From NCBI GenBank assembly GCA_003646715.1, contig QMLL01000012.1, forward strand, positions 1 to 13,817: a DNA stretch of 13,817 nt, in the 5' to 3' direction. Source of the DNA: Deltaproteobacteria bacterium. GTDB taxonomy: Bacteria > Desulfobacterota > Syntrophobacteria > B119-G9. The position numbers and the translations under genes were made by a program. This document shows positions 6,637 to 12,144 of this stretch, one piece after another (within the stretch, counting starts at the first letter, position 1; every line of letters starts with the position of its first letter). A model generated the notes under the pieces. It searched no databases. It saw only the letters and a list, made by a program, of their open reading frames with translations, and was not told where the DNA came from.

Positions 6637-7428
6637 ATGGATTTAGGGTTAAAGGACAAAGTTGCAGTTGTTGCAGGCGGAAGCATGGGACTGGGAAAGG
6701 CCGTTGCTCTTCAACTTTCCAGAGAAGGAGCCAAAATAGCCATAGGTGCTCTTGATGATCCCGAACTTCCGAAAGCCGCCGAAGAAATCAAAGGAGAAAC
6801 CGGGGGGGAAGTGATAGCAATCCCTGTAGATGTAACAATTCCAGAGCAGGCAAAGAATTTCGTTCGTAAGGCCATTGAACACTACGGAACAATAGATATT
6901 CTAGTGAATAACGCAGGAGGTCCACCAGCTGCCACATTCCTTGATATTGATGATGATCTCTGGATTTTCGGTTTCAAGCTAAACCTCATGAGCACCATCC
7001 TGATGACAAGAGAAGCTGTACCCACCATGAAAGAAAAAAGGTGGGGGAGAATAATCAATATGACGTCAGTTGCTGTGAAGCAGCCCATTGACGGTCTGAT
7101 CCTGTCCAATACCATGCGGAGCGGCGTAATTGGTATGGCAAAAACACTATCAAACGAACTTGCGCCATTTAACGTTACCGTAAACAATGTTTGTCCAGGG
7201 TACACGATGACAGATCGTGTGAAGAAACTGGCAGAGGTCACCGCTGAAAAAGAAGGAACAACCCCGGAAGAAATCATAAAACGCTGGGAATCGACCATCC
7301 CGATGGGGAGGTTGGGAACTCCACAAGAATTTGCTAACCTGGTAACATTCCTGGCATCAGAAAGGTCCAGCTACATTACAGGAGCATCTATCCAGATTGA
7401 CGGTGGATATTACAAAGGAATCATGTGA
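6637..7428 (+). CDS. SDR-fold protein lacking the catalytic Tyr and Lys
   Basis: A 263-residue Rossmann-fold protein of the short-chain dehydrogenase/reductase superfamily, FabG-like in overall layout. The nucleotide motif is AGGSMGLG at 13-20 (TGxxxGxG with Thr replaced by Ala), followed by ILVNNAGG, the MTS strand with S144, and the C-terminal SSYITGASIQIDGGY. The catalytic YxxxK is missing: aligned 13 residues after S144 the sequence reads S157-N-T-M-R161, so Tyr is Ser and Lys is Arg. I recall a described FabG-like subgroup with the same LSNxxRxGV wording that lacks the usual tetrad, so this is likely a subfamily property. Whether it reduces anything is uncertain. AAAGGAGGA lies 8 nt before the ATG. 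It may be read with the transporter genes (77 nt behind the ATP-grasp gene, no clear terminator between). Confidence 0.88.
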   Translation: MDLGLKDKVAVVAGGSMGLGKAVALQLSREGAKIAIGALDDPELPKAAEEIKGETGGEVIAIPVDVTIPEQAKNFVRKAIEHYGTIDILVNNAGGPPAATFLDIDDDLWIFGFKLNLMSTILMTREAVPTMKEKRWGRIINMTSVAVKQPIDGLILSNTMRSGVIGMAKTLSNELAPFNVTVNNVCPGYTMTDRVKKLAEVTAEKEGTTPEEIIKRWESTIPMGRLGTPQEFANLVTFLASERSSYITGASIQIDGGYYKGIM

Positions 7429-7449
7429 GGGAAAATTAGGCATTTATAT

Positions 7450-7494
7450 GAAAGTCTCCTATTCTGCCAAGGCTATCTTGAGCCAGGAGCTTTC
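7450..7494 (+). terminator. Possible terminator after the SDR gene
   Basis: GAAAG-T-CTCC (7450-7459) pairs with GGAG-CTTTC (7486-7494) around one bulged T. Inside, GGCT (7471-7474) and AGCC (7481-7484) can also pair. It is followed by CATTATTCGTTGTT, moderately U-rich. The site 22 nt after the stop suits a rho-independent terminator, but the U tract is interrupted. Confidence 0.4.
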
Positions 7495-7517
7495 ATTATT
7501 CGTTGTTGCTGGGCGCA

Positions 7518-7546
7518 TTGAGTCCAGCAATGCTGGTTAGTTTAAT
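7518..7546 (+). promoter_or_regulatory. Predicted fabH promoter with palindromic spacer
   Basis: TTGAGT (7518-7523, 4 of 6) and TTTAAT (7541-7546, 5 of 6) are exactly 17 nt apart. The spacer begins with the 13-bp palindrome CCAGCA-A-TGCTGG (7524-7536), a plausible operator. A further copy of the half-site, TTGCTGG, lies at 7506-7512 and can pair with CCAGCAA. Transcription from here would give a leader of about 188 nt that contains the tandem hairpins. Confidence 0.4.
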
Positions 7547-7600
7547 AAGGGGAGAAGTTAGAAGAAGATCACAGGGTTGGTGGGGCGTGGGAACCGCATC

Positions 7601-7703
7601 TCGATACGCAGCTTCGCTGCTACTCGATGCATGCATTGTTTCGATACGCAGCTTCGCTGCTACTCGATGCATGCATTGTTTCGATACGTGGCTTCTCAGC
7701 CAC
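7601..7703 (+). repeat. Two identical 40-bp tandem repeats plus a diverged third copy, each with a hairpin
   Basis: Units 7601-7640 and 7641-7680 are identical over all 40 bases; a third begins at 7681 with the same TCGATACG and diverges. Each full unit holds TCGATAC, a hairpin GCAGC-TTC-GCTGC, then TACTCGA, then the palindrome ATGCATGCAT. TCGA at the two ends can also pair, leaving a 3 by 3 internal loop. The third copy has GTGGCT-TCTC-AGCCAC (7688-7703): the stem is kept although two pairs have changed on both sides. The repeats lie between a predicted promoter and the fabH start, 37 nt before the ATG. A similar TCGATACGC...GCTACTCGA core is, from memory, frequent between genes in Actinobacteria; I could not check that. 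Confidence 0.9.
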
Positions 7704-7740
7704 ACCACCACTTTATTGAGATTTTGGATAGGGGCAAGTC

Positions 7741-8736
7741 ATGGAAAAGCGATATGCAAAAATATCATCCGCGGGTAGATTTTTACCAGAGCGACGCCTG
7801 ACCAATTTTGACATGGAAAAGATGGTAGACACCAACAATCAATGGATACTGGAGAGAACCGGTATCAGGGAAAGACGAATACTGGACAAGGGTCTTGGCA
7901 ATTCATACATGGCAATCCGGGCAGCCAGGGAAGCCCTCGAACGTGCAAATGTTGACGCAAGTGAAGTTGACGCAATAATAGTTGGCACCGTTACCCCGGA
8001 TATGTTTTTCCCAGCCACTGCTTGTCTGGTTCAAAAAGGAATCGGCGCAAGTAGGGCATGGGGATTTGACCTCTCAGCAGGATGTGCAGGCTTTGTTTTC
8101 TCACTAACCACTGGCGCCCAGTTCATCGAATCAGGCAGATATGACAGAGTTCTTGTCATCGGCAGTGATGTAATGAGTAGTATTATCGATTACGAAGACC
8201 GAAATACATGCGTTCTCTTTGGTGATGCGGCGGGGGCTGTACTTCTTGAACCATGTGAAGAACCCGGCTACGGAATAATCGATTACATTCAGCGAATAGA
8301 CGGCGTCGGCGAAGATTATCTCCATATGAAAGCAGGTGGAAGTCGCAAGCCAGCCAGCGTTGAAACTGTAAAAAACAAAGAGCACTACGTTTATCAGGAG
8401 GGACGCCAGGTATTCAAGTATGCGGTATCGGAAATGGCAGACGTTGCTGTTGAAATAATGAAAAAACACAACCTGACGGGAGATGACCTGGCGCTTTTTA
8501 TTCCTCATCAGGCAAACATCAGAATTATAGAAGCCTGCGCCAGAAGAATGAAACTTGATCCTTCTAAAGTGATTATAAATATCGACAAATATGCTAACAC
8601 TACAGCAGCAACGATACCTCTGTGCATCTATGAAGCGATGGTGGAAAAAAACCAGCTGAAGAAGGGCGATAACGTGGTAATCTCAGCATTCGGAGCTGGC
8701 TTCTGCTGGGGCAGCGTTCTGATAAAGTGGATATGA
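7741..8736 (+). CDS. fabH: Beta-ketoacyl-ACP synthase III (FabH-like)
   Basis: A 331-residue thiolase-fold condensing enzyme. FabH joins acetyl-CoA (or a branched acyl-CoA) to malonyl-ACP to start fatty acid synthesis in the cytoplasm. The catalytic triad is complete: C115 in LSAGCAGF, H256 in IPHQANIR and N286 in YANTTAAT, with the 30-residue His-to-Asn spacing of E. coli FabH. VDTNNQWILERTGIRERRI near residue 29 and the C-terminal GAGFCWGSVLIKW are diagnostic. It is about 9 residues longer than E. coli FabH between Cys and His, around GGSRKPASVETVKNKEHYVY, which is common in other phyla. AGGGG lies 6 nt before the ATG. Other acpP, plsX or fab genes are not adjacent, so a specialised role rather than housekeeping initiation is possible; malonyl-ACP use is assumed from family. 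Confidence 0.9.
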   Translation: MEKRYAKISSAGRFLPERRLTNFDMEKMVDTNNQWILERTGIRERRILDKGLGNSYMAIRAAREALERANVDASEVDAIIVGTVTPDMFFPATACLVQKGIGASRAWGFDLSAGCAGFVFSLTTGAQFIESGRYDRVLVIGSDVMSSIIDYEDRNTCVLFGDAAGAVLLEPCEEPGYGIIDYIQRIDGVGEDYLHMKAGGSRKPASVETVKNKEHYVYQEGRQVFKYAVSEMADVAVEIMKKHNLTGDDLALFIPHQANIRIIEACARRMKLDPSKVIINIDKYANTTAATIPLCIYEAMVEKNQLKKGDNVVISAFGAGFCWGSVLIKWI

Positions 8737-8760
8737 TAAGATGCCTAGCAACCTCTTATC
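8735..8760. terminator. Possible bidirectional terminator between convergent fabH and hyuB
   Basis: GATAAGA (8735-8741) and TCTTATC (8754-8760) form a perfect 7-bp stem around a 12-nt loop, overlapping the fabH stop codon. GCTTATTTTC follows on the plus strand. The stem is AT-rich and the U tract weak, but its position in the 32-nt convergent gap fits shared termination. Confidence 0.4.
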
Positions 8761-8768
8761 GCTTATTT

Positions 8769-10331
8769 TCAGGGTGTTCCCCAGCCCCCACCCCCCGGTG
8801 TTTTGATGACAATTTCGTCACCCTTTTTGAGAGCACAGCTGAATTTCCCCGGCATCACCCGTTCTTTGCCCCCGGAAATAACAATGTTTTTACCCTTCTT
8901 GCCGGGGCCTCCGCCTTCGAGCGAATAAGGACTGAACCTTCGTCTCTCTGACAAAACGACAATTTGGGCATCATCCAGGAGCTTTATCCTGCGCACAATA
9001 CCGTTTCCTCCAGAGTATCTACCCTGACCTCCAGAGTTCTTTCTAACTTTGTACTCCGTTACAAGAAACGGATAGTTATATTCTAGAGCTTCCACCGGTG
9101 TGTTCATAGTATTGGTCATATGGGAATGTACTGCATCTGCTCCTTTTCGCCCTTTCGAAGCTCCCATTCCTCCGCCTATGGTCTCGTAATACGAAAAGTG
9201 TCGCCCTGTTCTGCTATCCACACCCCCGATCGTGATGTTATTCATCGTTCCCTGACTGGCAGCAGGGATTTTATCGGGTATAGCTTTTGAAAACGCTCCA
9301 AGCAGCACATCAACTATCCTTTGAGACGTTTCCACGTTCCCGGCTGCCACCGGGGCAGGATATTGAGCGTCAACTATTGATCCTTTTTCGGTAATCAATT
9401 CTATAGGCCGGAGACATCCGGCATTGGTCGCTATGTCAGCGTCTATTAAACTCCTGATAACGTATAATACACATGACAGAGTGATTGAATAAACCGCATT
9501 AACCGATCCGGTAACCTGTGGGTCGCTCCCGGAAAAATCCATGATTAGCTGATCACCTTCCACAGTAATCTGAACCGAAATTCTGATCGGATCATCACTT
9601 ATACCGTCATTATCTAAATAATCTTCGAAGCTATAAGTTCCATCAGGAATCTCCTCGATAACTGACCGCGTTATCCTCTCGGAATAATTAAGCAATTCTG
9701 AAGCGTAAAAAAGTACAATGTCTTTTCCGTATTTGTTAAAAAGTTCACCGAGTCTTTTGATACCGGTAATGTTTGCCATTATCTGGGCTTCAAAATCACC
9801 TTCTCTCTCTTCCCGTATTCGGACATTATTCAGAAAAAATTCCATTAACTTTCTGTCTATTTCCCCCCTTTCCACCAGTTTCAGCGGTGGAATAATAATA
9901 CCTTCCTGAAAAATGGATGTCGAAAGTGGCATGGAACCGGGACTCATACCTCCAACGTCCGAATGATGAGCCCTATTGGCCACATAAAAAACCGACTCGG
10001 ACGATTCGAAGTAGACAGGAGCAACTAGGGTAATATCCGGCAGGTGAGTACCGCCCCTGTAGGGATCGTTCAAAATTACCATGTCCCCTTCGTCCATGTT
10101 CCCGGCTTCAATGGCCGCTTTTACGGATAACGGCATGGAACCAAGATGAACGGGAATATGGGCGGCTTGCTCTACCATGTTGCCCATATTGTCAAAGATG
10201 GCACATGAGCAATCTTTTCTTTCTTTTATGTTCGGGGAAAAAGAAGTTCGTATGAGGGTTACACCCATTTCCTCTGCAATGGACGAAAACTTGTTTTTGA
10301 AAACTTCGAGTAAGACTGGGCTGAAATTCAT
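8769..10331 (-). CDS. Hydantoinase B / oxoprolinase family protein (HyuB), no HyuA partner adjacent
   Basis: A 520-residue HyuB-family protein of normal length. Relatives, paired with HyuA, perform ATP-dependent hydrolysis of N-methylhydantoin or 5-oxoproline, or act as the large subunit of acetone or acetophenone carboxylases. Conserved stretches are SPNIKERKDCSCAIFD at 32-47, HIPVHLG at 58-64, NDPYRGGTHLPDI at 88-100, NRAHHSDVGG with H122, H123 and D125, then PGS. Near the end are the Gly-rich RKNSGGQGRYSGGNG and the typical C-terminus TPGGGGWG. It looks intact. HyuA normally lies immediately upstream, but here the upstream neighbour is a divergent antiporter gene, so any partner must be encoded elsewhere. 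The ATG has only a weak GAAGA site; it begins with the expected FSPVLLEVFKNKFSSIAEEMG, supporting this start. The substrate cannot be told from sequence. Confidence 0.9.
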   Translation of the reverse strand: MNFSPVLLEVFKNKFSSIAEEMGVTLIRTSFSPNIKERKDCSCAIFDNMGNMVEQAAHIPVHLGSMPLSVKAAIEAGNMDEGDMVILNDPYRGGTHLPDITLVAPVYFESSESVFYVANRAHHSDVGGMSPGSMPLSTSIFQEGIIIPPLKLVERGEIDRKLMEFFLNNVRIREEREGDFEAQIMANITGIKRLGELFNKYGKDIVLFYASELLNYSERITRSVIEEIPDGTYSFEDYLDNDGISDDPIRISVQITVEGDQLIMDFSGSDPQVTGSVNAVYSITLSCVLYVIRSLIDADIATNAGCLRPIELITEKGSIVDAQYPAPVAAGNVETSQRIVDVLLGAFSKAIPDKIPAASQGTMNNITIGGVDSRTGRHFSYYETIGGGMGASKGRKGADAVHSHMTNTMNTPVEALEYNYPFLVTEYKVRKNSGGQGRYSGGNGIVRRIKLLDDAQIVVLSERRRFSPYSLEGGGPGKKGKNIVISGGKERVMPGKFSCALKKGDEIVIKTPGGGGWGTP

Positions 10332-10383
10332 TCTTCAATGTCTCAATTTAAACATTTAGAACACGTAATAGAAAAAAAGTATG

Positions 10384-10411
10384 TTCACGATTTTGAAAAA
10401 TATGTAATAAT
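10384..10411 (+). promoter_or_regulatory. Predicted antiporter promoter (extended -10)
   Basis: TTCACG (10384-10389) lies 16 nt before AATAAT (10406-10411), which carries an upstream TG one base away (10403-10404), the extended -10 pattern. The predicted start near 10418 lies downstream of the ATG at 10338, which argues for the internal ATG at 10467 as the real start. Confidence 0.4.
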
Positions 10412-10427
10412 TTACTGTCTGAGTCAA
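10399..10427 (-). promoter_or_regulatory. Predicted hyuB promoter
   Basis: On the reverse strand TTGACT (10422-10427, 5 of 6) and CATATT (10399-10404, 4 of 6) are 17 nt apart, giving a start near 10392 and a leader of about 60 nt. It overlaps the antiporter promoter face to face, so RNA polymerase may not occupy both at once. Confidence 0.35.
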
Positions 10428-10466
10428 CAAATAAGCAAAATAATTTATCAGCGAGAAAAAAGGATA

Positions 10467-12026
10467 ATGAAGGGACATCTGCTTCTGGAGACTGAATTTC
10501 TGGGACTGCTCTTCGTGGCCATGATAGTAGCCATGCTTGCCAGGCGGTTTCGCTTTCCTTATACAATTGCCCTGGTGGCTACTGGCCTGGCGCTCGGATT
10601 TTTCAATATTGTGTCAGCCATTCATCTTACTCCCGATCTTCTTTTCATGATCTTTTTACCGGTCCTTCTTTACGAAGCGGCTTTCCATGTGGAATTGAAT
10701 GATTTTCTAAAAAATGCAAAAACCATCATTCTTTTTGCTATTCCCGGGGTTATGCTCGCAACAGTGATTGCGGGAGCCCTGGTGTACTGGGCCAGACCAT
10801 TGCTCGGAGACCCCGGTTTGCCTTTTGTTTACGCGCTTCTTTTTGGAGCGGTAACAGCCGCAACTGATCCCATTTCGGTACTGGCTATCTTCAAAAAAAT
10901 GGGAGTAAGCAGGAAATTGTCCCTCATTATGGAAGGCGAGAGTTTATTGAATGACGGAGCAGCAGTAGTTCTTTTCGGCATCATTTTAATGGCGATAAAA
11001 GGTCAGAACATAACAGTTGGTATAGCAATATTTCAGTTTTTCAAGGTGGTGTTCGGAGGTCTCATTGTCGGCCTGGTTCTGGGTTTTATCTTCTCTCTAA
11101 TCACTGCACAAATCGATGATCACCTGGTAGAAATTACTCTAACAACGATTCTGGCCTATGGAAGTTACCTGGTAGCTGAACATTTTCACGTGTCCGGGGT
11201 TATTGCAGTCGTAGCAGCAGGTATGATGACTGGCAACTTTGGAACCAAGATCGGGATGTCTCCGACCACCAGGGTGGCCGTGAACACGTTCTGGGAATAC
11301 CTTGCTTTTGTGGCAAATTCCATAATATTTATCCTCATCGGAATCGAACTTAAAATTGATTCACTCTTACTTCATGCGGTGCCTGCCCTTATTGCGTGGC
11401 TTGCTGTTGTCCTGGCCAGGGGAACCATATTTGTCTTTTTTATGCCTCTCGTGCGATGGCTCGGAGAAAAGATCTCATACAGGTGGGGAAGCATACTCTT
11501 CTGGGGAGGCATAAGGGGATCTCTTTCCATGGTACTGGTGCTGGGGCTTCCGTCAGATTTCCCTCACAGGGAACTGTTCCTCAATATGACCTTTGGCGTG
11601 GTCTTTTTTAGTTTGTTTATACAGGGATTTACAATATCGGGCCTTGCAAAGAAACTGGGGCTTGTAAGAAAAACAGAAGAATTGAAGAGGTATGAAGAAC
11701 TGAGGGGATCAATCCTGGCTATAAAAGCAGCATTAGAAGACTTGAAAAAGCTTCATGAAACGGGAACAATACCGGCATCTCTTTATAAAAAGCTTAAAAA
11801 AGAATATGAAGATACCCTTGTGAAGTCCGAAAAGGAACTGGAAACTTTTCACCTTGAAAACGAAGAAATTCTGGCCGAACAACTTAGATCGCTCAGGCGG
11901 CATCTACTTTTCAAACAAAAAGATGCCCTAAAGGAAGCCTTTTCAAAAGGCTTAATATCGTCCGAAACCATGTCTGATATATTAAAGAATATTGATTTAA
12001 AACTCGATCTCCTTGAAGAAAGCTAA
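10467..12026 (+). CDS. CPA1-family Na+(K+)/H+ antiporter (NhaP-like)
   Basis: A 519-residue inner-membrane antiporter exchanging Na+ or K+ for protons. About 12 membrane segments span residues 8 to about 395, then a 120-residue charged helical cytoplasmic tail follows, probably coiled-coil and regulatory. Motifs: FLPVLLYEAAF at 63-73, TAATDPISV with T133-D134-P135, EGESLLNDGAAVVLF with N162-D163 (the ion-site Asn-Asp pair, almost at the same numbers as in Methanocaldococcus NhaP1 from memory), and WGGIRGSLSMVL in the last third. An in-frame ATG at 10338 would add 43 polar residues, but it lies 6 nt from the divergent hyuB start and upstream of the predicted promoter. The ATG at 10467 has AAAAAAGGA just before it (tight, 2-nt spacing) and gives a family-typical N-terminus. 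Cation preference is not predictable. Confidence 0.9.
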   Translation: MKGHLLLETEFLGLLFVAMIVAMLARRFRFPYTIALVATGLALGFFNIVSAIHLTPDLLFMIFLPVLLYEAAFHVELNDFLKNAKTIILFAIPGVMLATVIAGALVYWARPLLGDPGLPFVYALLFGAVTAATDPISVLAIFKKMGVSRKLSLIMEGESLLNDGAAVVLFGIILMAIKGQNITVGIAIFQFFKVVFGGLIVGLVLGFIFSLITAQIDDHLVEITLTTILAYGSYLVAEHFHVSGVIAVVAAGMMTGNFGTKIGMSPTTRVAVNTFWEYLAFVANSIIFILIGIELKIDSLLLHAVPALIAWLAVVLARGTIFVFFMPLVRWLGEKISYRWGSILFWGGIRGSLSMVLVLGLPSDFPHRELFLNMTFGVVFFSLFIQGFTISGLAKKLGLVRKTEELKRYEELRGSILAIKAALEDLKKLHETGTIPASLYKKLKKEYEDTLVKSEKELETFHLENEEILAEQLRSLRRHLLFKQKDALKEAFSKGLISSETMSDILKNIDLKLDLLEES

Positions 12027-12035
12027 GCATAGCTT
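12020..12035 (+). terminator. Weak hairpin at the antiporter stop codon
   Basis: AAGCTA-AGCA-TAGCTT is a perfect 6-bp stem with a 4-nt loop overlapping the TAA, followed by GTATTTCTT. It is short and AT-rich for a terminator, so it may only be partial. Confidence 0.3.
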
Positions 12036-12042
12036 GTATTTC

Positions 12043-12071
12043 TTGACACCCCATCTTAAATCCCATAAATT
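12043..12071 (+). promoter_or_regulatory. Predicted promoter of the EF-G gene
   Basis: A perfect -35, TTGACA (12043-12048), and a 17-nt spacer lead to TAAATT (12066-12071, 4 of 6). Transcription would start near 12078, leaving a leader of about 67 nt. This suggests EF-G is transcribed separately from the antiporter. Confidence 0.5.
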
Positions 12072-12144
12072 GTACAGGCATTTTCAAACGGGAGATGATC
12101 TGAGTTAATTAAACGCTGTACTAACCGGAATTGAGAAAGCTTAT

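Larger units (their letters stand above)
7429..7740. other. Non-coding region between SDR and fabH with hairpins, promoter and tandem repeats
   Basis: This 312-bp gap contains, in order, a terminator-like hairpin (7450-7494), a promoter with a palindromic spacer (7518-7546), and an unremarkable purine-rich stretch. Then come tandem repeats with hairpins (7601-7703) and a short tail with AGGGG ahead of the fabH ATG. Reading frames that cross it are formed by the repeats and show no protein-like features. Confidence 0.75.

Noticed and set aside
7601..7703. CRISPR array
   Set aside because: The 40-bp units abut directly with no spacers, there are only two to three copies, and no cas genes are in the window.
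7601..7703. Insertion sequence end or integron attC site
   Set aside because: No transposase or integrase, no target-site duplication, and the units are head-to-tail rather than terminal inverted repeats. A REP-like origin remains possible.
7503..7801. Two open frames crossing the tandem repeats before fabH
   Set aside because: The residues repeat only because the DNA repeats; there is no domain, no suitable ribosome-binding site, and they run into fabH out of frame.
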